In this document: in pieces, positions 1 to 11,799 of the stretch | How the letters are laid out: each line of letters starts with the position of its first letter | How positions within the stretch are numbered: position 1 is the stretch's first letter | Source: Ehretia macrophylla | Taxonomy: Eukaryota; Streptophyta; Magnoliopsida; Boraginales; Ehretiaceae | NCBI GenBank assembly: GCA_037974665.1 | Contig: CM075770.1 | Coordinates: forward strand, 20,289,501-20,353,500 | DNA: 64,000 nt | Direction of reading: 5' to 3' | Notes under the pieces: model-generated | Told to the model about the DNA's origin: nothing | What the model saw: the letters and a program-made list of their open reading frames with translations, nothing else | Databases searched by the model: none | Made by a program: the position numbers and the translations under genes

Positions 1-1
1 A

Positions 2-604
2 GCCCCGTATCAGTGGCCAACATGCTAATAAAGTTATCACCTCTCTACGATTTGCGAAATCCATCTGTGTAGAGGCTACGAGTTTTCAGGGAGAATCTGG
101 CTACTTTGGGATAATGCTCATCTTTTAGTTGAATTTCATTCTGCAAGTAATCAAGTTTTGAATGCAGCTATTTATCAGCTTAATAAGCCTCAGTGGATTC
201 TTTCGGCTGTGTATGCAAGTCCTGATGCAAGTTCGTGCAGTAAACTTTGGGAGGCCCTTCGGCAGGCATCCGACACACTATCGCTACCATGGGCTATTGT
301 TGGGGATTTTAATAAGGTGGGGTGCATTAAAGATAAGTATGGAGGAGCTGATGGTATTACTCGCAACATGATTAAGTTTGAGAGTTGGCGAAATGATTGT
401 AACCTCGTCGACCTGGGTTTTATCGGGCCCCAGTTTACTTGGTCTAACTCATGGAATACAAGCCATCGGATTATGGAGCGGCTTGACAGAGCTTATGCTA
501 CCCCTGAGTGGAATCTTTGGTTCCCGAATACTTGTGTGCTTCATCTCCCCAGGGTTAATTCGGATCACGCTCCCATTTTGTTGGATATCCTTAGAGGGAT
601 GTAA
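2..604 (+). pseudogene. LINE endonuclease domain (fragment)
   Basis: Translation contains the exo/endonuclease hallmarks of plant L1 elements: AIVGDFNKV near residue 46 of the longest open segment, LVDLGFIGPQFTWSN, RLDRAYATPEW, and the terminal SDHAPILLDI in which SDH is catalytic in the family. The longest open part starts at 158, but homology extends upstream through stops. It nicks target DNA in intact family members. The segment from about 605 to 1200, between endonuclease and RT, is frameshifted and only weakly readable. Confidence 0.88.
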
Positions 605-1204
605 TCTACTCATGCGCCTAAGCCGTTTCGTTTCGAGATGGCGTGGCTCATGTACCAAAATTTTTAGGATTTTGTTAGACAGGCTTGGCCGCTGGAGTGT
701 CACAATTTTTCTAAGTCAATTGGAAAACTCACCTCTGAAATGCAACAATGGAACACACGAGTTTTTGGGAATATTTTTGCAAAGAAGAAAAGGCTGCTCG
801 CACGCATAGCGGGGATTCAACGTGTACTTCAATGAAAATATAATTCCTTCCTTCATCGACTTGAGAAAGAACTTAAAGATAAATATGAGAATGTTCTTGC
901 TCAAGAGAACCTTTTTTGGTACCAAAAGTCGCAGAAACAATGGATTCAGTCGAGTGATCGTAACACCAAATATTACCATATCTCTACAATTATTCGACGT
1001 CAAAAATCTACTATCAACTATTTCAAAGATGATTCAGAAGCGTAGATTGAGGATCCTGAAAGTGAAGAACTTTGCCTGGAAATACTTTAAAGGATTGTAC
1101 AGTGAGGCACATCCTTGCAGATTTCCTTTTCACATGATAGCTTTCCGAGTATATTAAAGTTAGACCGGGGTGTGTTATTCATCCCAGTCTCAGATGAGGA
1201 GATT

Positions 1205-2385
1205 TGAATAGCTATGTTCCAAATGCATCCGTCAAAAGCCCCGAGAATTGATGGCTTGTCAGCTAGCTTCTTTCAAAGATGTTGGGATATTGTGGGAACA
1301 GAAATATGTAGGATGGTACGAGCTGCTTTCCAAAATGGTGAAGTGCCGAGAGAAATGAACCAAGCTGTGATTCATCTTATCCTTAAGGTGAAAAACCCAG
1401 AAACTATTAAACAATTTCGTTTGATTAGTCAGCTGAATGTGACTGTGAAGCTCATTATGAAAGTGCCCGTGCATCGGATAAGCCCTTTTCTAATGGGTTG
1501 GATTGGGCCGGCCCAGAGTAGTTTTATTCCAGGGAGATCCACCCATGATAATGTTATTTTGTTGCAGGAAGTGGTGCATAAGATGAATAAGAGCAAGCAC
1601 AAACCAGGTTATGTTGCTGTGAAAGTTGATCTTGAGAAAGCCTATGATAAATTGGGATGGGATTTTATTAGGGACACTCTTCAACAGTTAGGGTTTCCAC
1701 CTAATTGGGTTAAGCTCATCATTTCCTCCCTCATCACAGCCTCGATCCTGCTCATTTGGAATGGGGTGCTCACTGAGCCTTTCAGCCCCACACGAGGTAT
1801 TCGTCAAGGGGATCCTCTTTCTCCCTATATCTTTATCCTCTGTATAGAATGACTCTCACAGCAGATTACTATGGAAGTTGATTGTGGCAGGTGGAAGCCT
1901 TTGACAATAAGTAGGTCGAGCCCTCACATTTCACATTTGTTATTTGCTGATAATTGTCTTTTTTTCTTTGAAGCTTCTATTTCGCAGATGAACATTTTCA
2001 GGATATCTTTCATGGCTTTTACGAAGAATCAGGTCAGAGTGTCAATGCAGTCAAGTCCTCCATGTTTGTAAAACGACATGTGGACCCTATTATTGCAAAT
2101 GAGTTAAGCTTGGCTTGTGGCATCCCTCTGGCTTTGACCTTGGAAACTTATTTGGGGACAAGAGTTGTGCACAACTGGGTTCATAAGGGCACTTACAAAG
2201 ATATTATGATGAAGATACAGTCCAAACTGGCAGGGTGGAAAAGCAAGTCCCTCTCATTTGCTGGTCGCGTTACATTAACTAAGGCAGTTTTGGTAGCGCT
2301 CCCAAATTATACCATGCATACAACCAAGCTCCCTGCACAAATATGTGCTAAAATTGATCGGATTAAGCACAATTTTGTGTAGGGC
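1205..2385 (+). pseudogene. LINE reverse transcriptase (frameshifted)
   Basis: Opens with KAPRIDGLSASFFQRCWDIV and continues through FIPGRSTHDNVILLQEVVH, KVDLEKAYDKLGWDFI (palm motif A Asp) and RGIRQGDPLSPYIFILC (motif B). It then shifts frame into HLLFADNCLFFFEAS, where the usual FADD catalytic pair reads FADN, so the second aspartate is lost. It continues with LGTRVVHNWVHKGTYK and WKSKSLSFAGRVTLTKAVL, typical of the region after the RT palm. Internal stops (for example near 1850, 2070 and 2380) and the FADN change make it non-functional. Confidence 0.92.
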
Positions 2386-3495
2386 TCTTCTAAGAAGAAC
2401 CGTAAAGTTCATTGGGTTTCGTGGGATAAAATTTGTCAACCGAAGAAGAAGGGTGGTCTTGGATTGCGGTCTACCAAGGTCATGAATCAAGCTATTCTTG
2501 CTAAGCTCGGGTGGAAAATTGCTATTGACTCGGAACTTTTGTAGGTCAAAATTGTTAAGGCAAAATACTTCTCGAATGGGCTGTTAAACTACATGCCTAA
2601 GAGCACGGATTCCAAAATTTGTAAAAATATTGCTCATGGATTGAATGTTTTGCAAAAGGGGCTGAACTGGGTGGTATGCAATGGTAAAACTGTACGTTTT
2701 TGGACTGACTGGTGGATTGGGGATACCCCATTGGTGGAGGTGGCCTTGCAATTCATCCCTGAGGATCATCTCACATGGACTGTTGCAGATCTCACCATTG
2801 AGAATGGTTCTTGGAACTGGGATCTTTTTCAGGATGCTCTCCCACCTACTATTCTACTTAAAATTGCTAGCTTGCATGTGTCTAATGATGCAAGGCAAAG
2901 AGATTTTATTGCTTGGCATTATGATGCGAATGAGATTTCTCAGTTAGCTCAGCTTATGATTTAGTTGCTCCTAACACTGGTTCTTGCTTTGATTGGGATT
3001 TTATCTGGAAAATTCGGTGCTCGCAATGGGTTGTGTCCTTCTTTTGGTTATTAACCCATCGTAGACTGGCGTGCAGGGAATAATTGGCTCGCAGAGAAAT
3101 TATTAATGCAGCATATTGTATGGAGTGTGGAGCTGCCCTGGAGGATATTGAGCATGTTTTTAGGGGATGTCGTATCACAAAGCAAATCTGGTCGACTCTT
3201 AACAATGTCTATCGTGGTTGCTTGATTGATAAAGGCGACTAGGTTGATTGGTTGCAAGCCAACTTGCGCAGTAATAATGGCACTCAACTTGTTCAATGGA
3301 AGGTGGTCTTCGCAGTGACACTTTGGTGGATTTGGAAATGGCGTAATGCTGCAACCTTTGGCGCTACTGAGACTATGACTAGGGATAAACGGGTTGGTTT
3401 CATCTGTAACTGTACACAGGAGGTGACAAAGGCGTGGATGGCAGGGGAAGCAAGAGATCATCAAGTTTGGCGGAGCCTCAGACATGTTGCATGGA

Positions 3496-3960
3496 CAAGA
3501 CCGAGATGTATATGGAAGCTTAACATTGATGGGTGCTCAAAAGAAAATCCGGGCCTAACAGCAGCAAAAGGATTATTTCGTGATGAGGAGGGGTGTTGGA
3601 GATCAGGGTTTGTCATTAACTTGGGTATTGCTTCTAATACTATGGCGGAGTTGGTGGCACTTAAAGAGGGATTGCAATAGGCGCAACGTATGGGGATTGT
3701 AAGTCTTGAGATTGAGTTAGACTCAAATGCTATTGTTCAGCTTGCTCAACGCAAGTCTCTTATTCATTGCCCATTACGACCGAACCTGGAGGTTTGTCAG
3801 AACATCTTACGGAGTCATGACCAATACAATTTGAAACATGTTTTTTGAGAAGCGAACAAGTGTGCAGATTGGTTAGCGAACTTTGGACTACAACAAGTAC
3901 TGGGCGTTCAAATACTTGATCACCCTCCAGATGGCTTGCGTCCGCTTTTGGCCAATGACC
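3496..3960 (+). pseudogene. LINE C-terminal RNase H domain (with stops)
   Basis: Reads WKLNIDGCSKENPG (plant LINE RNase H start, normally NxDGA), NTMAELVALKEGLQ, stop, then IELDSNAIVQLAQR and EANKCADWLANFG at the end. This is the RNase H_3 type domain carried by many plant L1 elements. Two in-frame stops (about 3678 and 3847) interrupt it. Directly upstream (about 2590-3240) is the zf-RVT-like linker region, also broken. Confidence 0.85.
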
Positions 3961-4033
3961 AGCGGGGTGTTTCATCCCCTAGATACGTGTCTAGTTAATA
4001 TTCGGCTTTGCCTTCCATGTAACCAAAAAAAAA

Positions 4034-5854
4034 GAACAATAAACAATAGGACAAATGGATCAATTAAATCAAGCACTAATAGAACAGTATAACAAGCTGT
4101 GGCTGCTTAGCAGCGCGCACAATACACAATACATAATTCACAATCAAAACGGATGGCGGTTCATTAACTCCCAGCCGTCTAGGATTTGATACACAACTTG
4201 TATATAGAGTTCGTAAGGCCTAATCAATGACTCGTACATAGCTTATCAAAAGAAACAATACAATGACTTAAAAAGAGTCATAAACAAAGAGTGGAATAAC
4301 AATGAAGCAAGGGAATATTGCAAATCAAAAACGGGATAAACAAAAGAAACGATAAATTCTACTTACCTAAATTACTAAAACTACAATTCAAAGCTTAAAG
4401 TTTGTAACAACGTTCTCTAAAGTCACTCTTAATCAAAGCGACGTTACCACCACGCTGGAATAAAGCCGTGATGCTTGATGTTTCTTTAACCAAAAGTGAT
4501 ATTATTTTATTGCTATGGTGATAGCATATATAAGATAATGGTAGATGAAAAATCTTATATGATCTGCAACTCTATTTATCACTTGCAGCCACGATGCTAT
4601 TAATAAGAGAATAGGTCATATTATACTAACTCAATTACCATAACTAATTCCTATAATATAGCCACTACGATTTTATTTTACAACATGTATTTTATTGAGT
4701 CATAACTGATTCCTTTTAATCTGGTCCCTAATTCTTAGGCTTCTAATCTGTCTATAATCAACAATAAAGATTCATTATTATCCCATAATAATATCAATTA
4801 AAGATTTAATATTTTAAAATTAGTAAAAATCAAAACTTAAAATTATGGGGTGTCACATATATGTACAACTCGTTTGACTTATGATCTCCTAACTAGTCGT
4901 CCACTCGTGTTTAGGCAAAACTGTCATCCATGATATTATGCTAGTTTATGATTGTTTTGTTCCACTTACTCCTAAGAGCTGACAACTGTGAATATATACC
5001 AAAACAATAAATCTATATTTTTTATATCACTATTTGTAAAGAATATTGTGGAATATGAGGAGCATCGCATAAATCGTTTTTCAAAAGAAAAGAAAACATT
5101 CTCAATGTTAAGAAAACATATATTCATATCGTGATCTCAGATATTTTGTACATTCAATAAGATAAATTTCTTAAAGTGTTTTCTTCCTTTTTTTTTTTCT
5201 TAGAGCATTCAATTAAGCAATATGACACAAGAAAATGGAGTAATTATCGACAAAGTAATCAAATATATTAAACTCTTTTGTGTTTTCCTACTTTTTCTTG
5301 AAAGGTGTTGCCTCAAGTAATTGGCATAGATATATCGTCTTGCTCAATTGGAGGATTGAAGTTCTAGTTGCATAATCAAGTGGACATTGGTGTAACAACT
5401 CAACCACCGCTAACCATATTTTTTTGTCACCATTGCACACAAAGTCAATATGTCAATCTCTAATGCTTGTAAGTTCCTAGAGTTAAGACATGACAATCTG
5501 ATTCGTGCACCTGCACAAGTGCAATTTCGACACACGTCATTGACCCTCAAAAGTCATCTATCAAGAAAATGAAAGCCTAGAAGGATCTCAAATTGCTCAA
5601 ATAACGTAAATTACCTTGTACACCATCTTGTCAAGAATTATTCCTTTCCTTTAAATTTTTTATTGACGTGTGATACACATCATTTTGTTAAAAAAAGGCA
5701 CAATTCAAATAAATTTTGAATTGGGATTATTCCTTTCCCACGTTTACATAGTCATGTGGACCTCATATGTTAGCAATTCAACAACTTGCCTAAGCCGCCT
5801 TGAACCTTCTTCAATGTTGACGTGAGATGTTAACGGGGCCATCTTATCCATTCT
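4034..5854. other. Intergenic, AT-rich, no gene seen
   Basis: No ORF with recognisable protein content on either strand, only short accidental frames. Contains poly-T and poly-A stretches and a GGGTGTCACA motif near 4850 that resembles LTR termini, but no partner repeat was found. The right part is presumably upstream sequence of the microRNA gene. Confidence 0.5.
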
Positions 5855-5864
5855 TATTATAAAT
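5855..5864 (+). promoter_or_regulatory. Candidate TATA box of the MIR157 gene
   Basis: TATTATAAAT lies about 100 bp upstream of the miRNA stem-loop, the usual layout of plant MIR156/157 Pol II promoters. Transcription would start around 5890. Position and motif are seen; function is inferred. Confidence 0.5.
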
Positions 5865-5954
5865 GCTCTGCACACTTCAACTCTCATACTATAATTATCT
5901 GTTGCACAACTCTTTTCACAAAGGTTTCATCACTTGGGAGATGGATTAAGGTGA

Positions 5955-6054
5955 TGTGTTTGTTGACAGAAGATAGAGAGCACAATTGAGCATACACATG
6001 GATATTGGCGTATGAGCAGTTTTGTGCTCTCTGTTCTTCTGCCAACCAAATTTT
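5955..6054 (+). ncRNA. MIR157: miR156/miR157 precursor stem-loop
   Basis: The 5' arm at 5963-5983 begins TTGACAGAAGATAGAGAG and over its 21 nt equals the canonical plant miR157 (a miR156-family isoform). The 3' arm at about 6026-6046 (GCTCTCTGTTCTTCTGCC) is the star strand. The arms pair nearly throughout, extended by TTTGT/ACCAAA outside and AATTGAGCATAC/GTATGAGCAG inside, with a short loop around ACATGGATATTG. The family represses SPL transcription factors by transcript cleavage and controls the juvenile-to-adult phase change. A possible splice donor (CTACAG|GTTAGT, near 6128) downstream suggests a spliced primary transcript, as known for MIR156 genes. Copy-specific isoform naming (156 versus 157) is a convention. 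Confidence 0.95.
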
Positions 6055-7256
6055 CTCTGCAAGCTCAAAAGCATCTCATTACTCATTAGCCTGCTTAATA
6101 TTTGGAGTGAAGAAGCTAAACCTACAGGTTAGTCATCTCTCATTAGAGCACTTCATCTTCTTTAATGAATAGGAAGAAATATTATTCTTTTAGAGAACCA
6201 TTAAGGTGATGCTAAAAAGTATTTAGCCACTAGTGGTATAATTTGCGTTTTGTGTGCGAGAAGTTTTGCAATCCATTCCCAATGTATACAATTAATTTAA
6301 ACCTCCCTTTGAATTAAAAAAAAAAGTACTTAGGCAAATGAATCCCTTTTATTTCTAGAATATTCAAAATTTAAGATTGAGGTTTAGGTATTTGACTTCT
6401 CAGAAAGATTGCGAAAAAAATTGTTGTCATCAACTTCTTACATTCAACACCATTCAATAAACCTTGCTAAACTAAATAAACGAAATCTTGAGTGGGTTTG
6501 ATTTTTCTCAAGATTTCAATCATAGAACAAGGTTTATGTATCGGGACGAATAGATCTCAATAATATTATTGGGTTGGGAGCAACTAGTTGTGATTAATTA
6601 AACAATTTCGTATCGCATACATTTCATTTCTATTAATAAACATGTACTTCACTTTAAAAGTAATCTCATATTCTTTAACATGGTATTAGAGTTAAGCTGT
6701 AATTCAATCTTGTTCATCCAAATGCGATCCATTTCTTCTTGCCGTCAGAAGGTTTGAATTCTTCTTTGCCTTTCCTTAAGGTTAGATAGAAATTCAGAAC
6801 AATCAGCTGCCATGTAAAATTTAAACCAGAAAAACTTGTTGCCCAGCGTGACAACATCAAAATCACCATGATCCTCGAATATTTGTTTTGATATTAAAGA
6901 ACTCACCTAATTAGGCAGGTCATATAGATATGCCTCGAGGTCATAGATCCCGTAGTGCAACAATGCACTCCTGTACTTCTAATATTTTTATCATTTCCTT
7001 TGAATATATGCTCTGGCGTAATAGGTAGCTGCTATCAACATATTGAGAGAAAATCTTTGCTTTTAATATCTTCTGTGACTTAACATTTATCATTATTTTT
7101 CATGTACATGGCCTTTGAAGCATTCACAACAGTCTAGTGCCTTTACAATGTCAAAAGCAAAATAAAAGGGGAGTGGAAAATTAAGGAAATTGAAGAGAAG
7201 AAATATGTTGCTTCACTCTTCATTAAAACTATAGACCCCCCAGAAATAAGTACTGT
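6055..7256. other. Intergenic with a possible Copia LTR/PBS relic
   Basis: No protein-coding signal. At 6681-6691 the sequence TGGTATTAGAG follows …TCTTTAACA. This matches an LTR end followed by a primer-binding site for initiator-Met tRNA (normally TGGTATCAGAGC). The preceding 150-200 bp could be the LTR remnant, but no second LTR or pol was found. The right end (about 7140-7256) is the likely 3' UTR of the minus-strand CCT gene. Confidence 0.3.
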
Positions 7257-7813
7257 TCAAGTACTTCTTTTCACGAACCGACCCTGCGGGCCAAAAAAGA
7301 AGAATAAGAAGAAGAAACGTAAAAGTAAGGGAGTCGACAAGTAAGGCAGATGCAATTCAATGCCAGGCCCCCGATTAGGCTGCGGGAAAAAATATTTATA
7401 TTCGTAGAGTTGAAAAATTATGTGTTATAACCTTTACTAATTAAAATTTCATACAGTTGTCAAGTAGTTTCAGAAACGAGCCAAATTTTTGAATTATATG
7501 TCTAACTGGATAAATAACAGCATTAAGCAACAAAATCAAGCTTGGTAACTATATTCCAGGCGCTAAAAATGGATGGAATTCAGACGTACCTTGACGCGAG
7601 GGCGCTTCTCAGCATTAATCTTCCTTACTTGGTATCTAATTCTTCTAGCGAAGAGTCTGTTATGCCTCTTTTCCTTGTATCTTAGTACACTAGCTTCTCT
7701 CTGTCCTAGCTTCCACACCTGATCACCAACTTGTATTTCTTGCTTGCCTCTAATAACACCATCACTATGATCATTTGTTGTCATCTCCGGAATTCTCCAT
7801 ACCCGGGCCTGGC

Positions 7814-7850
<37 letters not shown>

Positions 7851-9525
7851 TATGTCAATATTTTCTCATGTGCATGTAGCCGAGTTAAATGCTTCATTTG
7901 CATACTAATAATACATTCATGTGACCGATAAAAATCACAATACTTCACAATTAATCCCCCTCCCCGCAAGTATGCAAGAACTGGGAAATTAAATTATGAA
8001 TGGCCTCCATTGAGGCTTGATCAACCCAAAAGATAATTGTTAATTCTATTTAGATCATAAGAAAGAAAATGAAGACATGGTAAAATGTGTTAGCTTAATG
8101 TTAATGACGTTTGCAGATGGTAGTTTTAATATCACCCTGTTCAACCGGCGATTTTCGTCTTCCTAAATTAGGAGAACAAGAACAAGCCTCTTTTTATTTA
8201 TTTATTTATTTTTTAATTTGTCTTCGAGTGACGTTCCCAAAAAGCCAAAGGGATAAAGGAACATATCCCCTCAACAATTTACAATAGATGTATCATTTGT
8301 AGGGTTAAAATATCTTCGATTCTTTTTTTCTTTCTTCTCATCATACGAACAAATACAATATTGAGTACTTTCACACATGATCAAAACCAATGAATGGTAC
8401 ATGTCAACTTAAGCTCTATGCGTTTTGATAATTGTCAATTTTGAATAACCAGGTTGTGCACCACTCCGAGGACGTAATGCCAACTAGCGGCAACGCGACA
8501 AAGAAAATAAAGTCAGCAGGGTCCCAAAAATAAAAAAGCGCAAAAAGTGCAGCTATAGGTTGTTTTTAACTAAGTATATATAAATATTTTTTTTTAAAAA
8601 AAATAAAATAGAATTTTTAGCATTTTCTAGAAGTCCCCATTAACCCCTTTATGCATCCGCCAGTGTCTCCAATCCAAAAAAAAAAAAAACAAAAGAAAAG
8701 AAAATGAAGCCTAACCTAGTTCCTACAGTATTACCCAAACCAAAATTACCAATTCTCCTTATCCCGTCATTAGGTTCCAAGAAAGAATATAATGATATTT
8801 CATTAAGTGAATTATGTTAACTGATTATTATTAAGACATTTATGATGGATGGAAACTTATACATAAACAAGGAGAAAAATTAGAAATCATATTAATCATG
8901 TGAGTATATATATATATATATATATAGATGAATACAAGATATATGTTATTACCGCGTCGGAGGTTTGGCGTAAAAAGTCATCATCGTGATTACTATCAGG
9001 GACGATTTGTGAAGACTCTGCATGAATGTAAAGCGGGCCACGATCAGACCAAGCGTTCAAGATGTCTTGATAATCAAGCTTCAACGACAACCTTTGAAAC
9101 TTCCTTTGATCATCATCAGCATCAGCAGCATCAACACAGCTTGTAACTTCCTCGTCTGGTCTCCTCTCAACAACCTCAGAATAACAAACCCACTTGATCT
9201 CCTCATTCGTGTCCCTCTCTTTGTTCCTCAAAGCCGTCCGTACAAGTACTGCACCCTCCTCACAGTGGCCGTAAATTTGCGACACCGACGACGACAAGCT
9301 GGTACAATTATTAAGATTGTTGTTGGTAGTGTTGTTGTCGTTGTCAGAAGATGAAGTGGTGGAGGATCGAAGGAGGTGGGTTAAGGTGGTGGCGCCTCCG
9401 TCAACGGAGGAGAAGAAGTAAGCCATGTTATTGTCATCAGGGTTGTCTTTGTACTCGGACGTTGAATTTTCAGGGTCGAGTGGCAATAAGCTCAGGTGGC
9501 GGTGGTTGGTGGCGAAGCTTGGCAT
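7257..9525 (-). CDS. CCT-domain nuclear protein, CIA2-like
   Basis: Three-exon model on the minus strand: exon 1 9525-8953, exon 2 7808-7590, exon 3 7283-7257, all with GT-AG introns in phase 0, giving 272 residues. Residues 1-191 are acidic and Ser/Asn-rich and contain the family block [19 protein letters not shown]. Exon 2 (192-264) opens with VWRIPEM and holds most of the CCT domain (about 228-270: [36 protein letters not shown]). A tiny last exon supplies GRFVKRST and the stop, completing the invariant K-x-GRFVKR end. CCT proteins are nuclear regulators. The NAWSD block places it with the CIA2/CIL group implicated in expression of chloroplast import and translation genes; that role here is inferred. 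The start is the first ATG of the open frame. Intron 1 carries (TA)n tracts next to both splice sites. Confidence 0.87.
7816..7847. repeat. (TA)n microsatellite beside the exon-2 acceptor
   Basis: About 32 bp of alternating TA immediately upstream (on the minus strand) of the acceptor of exon 2 of the CCT gene. On the minus strand it forms the AT-rich end of intron 1 just before CTGCCAG. Confidence 0.85.
8905..8926. repeat. (TA)n microsatellite at the start of intron 1
   Basis: Short TA alternation about 27 bp inside intron 1 of the minus-strand CCT gene. Read-through translation into it produces a spurious IYIYIYI tail, which supports the splice at 8953/8952. Confidence 0.8.
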
Positions 9526-10302
9526 GTTAATGGGTTGTTGTTGGGGTTTTTCCGGCGAAAGCTGAAGGCGGATGATGGAAAACTTGGGTTTTTAGTCCTT
9601 GCTTCTGGCTTTACGATCTGCTTGAAGAGCTTTTTTCTTGGTTCGTTTCTTGATCATGGTATTAGGTTTGATGCTTGAAGATGTGCTATCATTACACATA
9701 GTTTCACTTTTACTTTTCTTTCACTAAAAAGGAGTATCTTTTAAGATTCTTTTCTCTCGACCCTAAGGGAATCGCGCGCGAAGACGATAAACTGGAAATA
9801 TTGGTTCGAGTCTTTTTAATTATTATTAAAATTATATTTTTATTAATTTGGTACATATTTTAGGTTGAATTATTATATTTTTAAAATTTTGAATTCGCAT
9901 TTAATTATTAGATCAAATAATGAAATGTCGGTGTGCTCTATCTTTAGGGTAGTAACTAATTTATATATTATGAGTTATTTGGGTAAGTATATTTACCGGA
10001 GTTAATAAAACAAATATATTTTCTCTCACTACCTAGTCACCAAAAGTGTAAAAAAAGTGAGCAAAAAGTGTAGACTTTGTGGGTCATAAAGTCATGTACG
10101 AAGAGATGATGTTGTTGATATGTTGCTTTTTGTTGACACGTGGTGTAACTTAATTGGTTACAGGTATCTTGCATTCCATTTTAGATGTGGATAGATATTT
10201 TGGCCAATTTGGTAGAGCGGTACTACTGGCGTTTACCTGAAACATTAGAAATTAATTTTCGGAATATATAATATTTTTTTAAAATAATATAAAATTAGTT
10301 TA
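9526..10302. other. Upstream region of the CCT gene, no other gene seen
   Basis: Contains the presumed 5' UTR and promoter of the minus-strand gene and AT-rich sequence up to the Copia target site (GTTTA at 10298-10302). A frame at 9496-9678 on the plus strand has no recognisable content. Confidence 0.5.
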
Positions 10303-10497
10303 TGATAAGGACACTTATATCTTCGGATCAATCTCCAACTGATTAGGCATATTTTCAAATTATTTCTTGATCGGTGTCAAACTCCTATAGATAAACATCA
10401 TTGTATTTGTACATATCTCCTATAACTGAAACTCTTGTAACCATATATTATTGAATGGAAAAGGCTCAGCAGTTCTGCATGCAATTATTTTCTCACA
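10303..10497 (+). repeat. 5' LTR of the host Copia
   Basis: 195 bp, TG…CA. Matches the 3' LTR except for point changes and a short segment (about 17 bp, GTTTGTGTAGTTGTATAAT region) missing here. Confidence 0.93.
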
Positions 10498-10502
10498 TGG
10501 TA

Positions 10503-10516
10503 TGGTATCAAGAGCC
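10503..10516 (+). other. Primer-binding site of the host Copia
   Basis: TGGTATCAAGAGCC, complementary to the 3' end of initiator-Met tRNA apart from one inserted A. It lies 5 bp inside the LTR. Confidence 0.75.
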
Positions 10517-11038
10517 TAAACTTTTTTTTTCCTCAAATTGCATTTATAGTCTTTCTTACTCCATGGCTTCTTCTACATCCACTGATCCAAAAACAGTCTC
10601 CTCCATGCCAACTGATGATCCCTCTACCGCAATCCCCACACTTCCCTCCATTGAACGCATTCGTCAAGCAGGTTCTCTAAAACTCAACAGTGATAATTAT
10701 CTCCTTTGGAAGACCCAAGTCTTGTCTATCCTTCGTTGCCATGGCATTCTTGGTTTCGTGGATGGCTCCATTACCAAACCCACATCTGTTGATCTGCGTG
10801 CAAAATGGAATCGCACCGATCAGTTAGTTTTGGGCTGGCTATTAATTTCTCTATCTGATTTTGCTTTGTCTTAAGTCGTCGACAAGAGAACTGCTCGTGA
10901 AGTTTGGCTAACCTTGGTAGTCATTCTCGCGCTCGTATTCAGCAATTAAAAACAGCGCTTCAGTCCCTCAACAAGGGATCAATGACTATTCACGATTACA
11001 TTCAACAAGCCAAATCTCTTTCTTTGGCGCCTTCTAGT

Positions 11039-11267
11039 TGTTAGTGGATAGTTAGGCATATGTTAGATAGTTAGGCATATGTTAGGCATATGTTAGATAG
11101 TTAGGCATATGTTAGTGCAGCTAGTTAGGTACTCAGCCTATATAAGGAGTTGTAAACATTGCAAATAAACACACACAACTCAAATCATCTTCTTATCAAT
11201 ATCACAATCAATATGTATTTTTCTCTTTCATTCAACTATTCTCTTTGCATCTCTATTTTATTCGACA
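11039..11267 (+). repeat. 5' LTR of the young element
   Basis: 229 bp starting TGTTAGTGG and ending TTATTCGACA. Internal short tandem repeats of TTAGGCATATG and TTAGATAG occupy the first 90 bp. A TATA box (CCTATATAAGG, about 11138-11148) sits mid-LTR. Confidence 0.95.
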
Positions 11268-11799
11268 TGGTATCAGAGCTACTATCCTAGTAGCCTGACC
11301 TCCTTACATCTTCATCTTCATCACCATTCTCGCAGTCATCAACAAATCAAACAACACATCATCATCATCACTTCAACATTCGCAGTCTGTTCAGCATTTT
11401 TTTCGCTTCATTTTTGTTCTCCTATTCTTAGACGCTCAGGCTCATTAGATACTTAACGTCGTGAAGATTCCAACGACACCTGAATCACTACAATCGGACT
11501 CCAAACGCGCCGACACACTCCACTGCAAGTTACTGTCGCTGTTCAGCAATTTTTCTGCAGTTCGCCACTGTTTCAGCCACTTTTCGCCTTGTATCGAAAC
11601 TCCAAACACAACACAAACCACCACCATAGATTCCTCTCCTCGTCAGTTTTCCAACGCCACCTGAAGCATCGCCATCCGATCTGTAACGCGCTTCCAGTCT
11701 CCGCTGCAAGCCGACTGCGCTGTTTCATTGTTTGCAGCGTCACTCAGCAGCCACACCACATAGATAGATGTTAAATCATCAAAAACAAACAACAAATAA

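Larger units (their letters stand above)
1..4033 (+). mobile_element. Degenerate LINE (L1-type non-LTR retrotransposon), 5' end outside window
   Basis: Non-LTR retrotransposon remnant reading left to right: apurinic-type endonuclease, reverse transcriptase, then a plant-type C-terminal RNase H, ending in a short 3' UTR (…CCTTCCATGTAACC) and a poly(A) run at about 4024-4033. Many stops and frameshifts break the ORFs, so the copy is dead. The left end is cut by the window, so its 5' UTR and ORF1 cannot be seen. The same 3' terminal wording (…CTCCATGTAA then A-rich) recurs at about 41690-41716, so the family has at least one more copy here. Confidence 0.93.

Noticed and set aside
7731..7969. Open frames with IYIYIYIY stretches on both strands
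   Set aside because: They translate a (TA)n microsatellite; the true coding part of this region is exon 2 of the minus-strand CCT gene.
9800..9820. TTGGTTCGAGTC as a tRNA B box
   Set aside because: No A box or acceptor stem at suitable distance; AT-rich surroundings.
10190..10240. TTTGGTAGAGCGGTACTACTGG as a tRNA gene start
   Set aside because: Resembles an A box, but no B box or cloverleaf follows before the Copia LTR.
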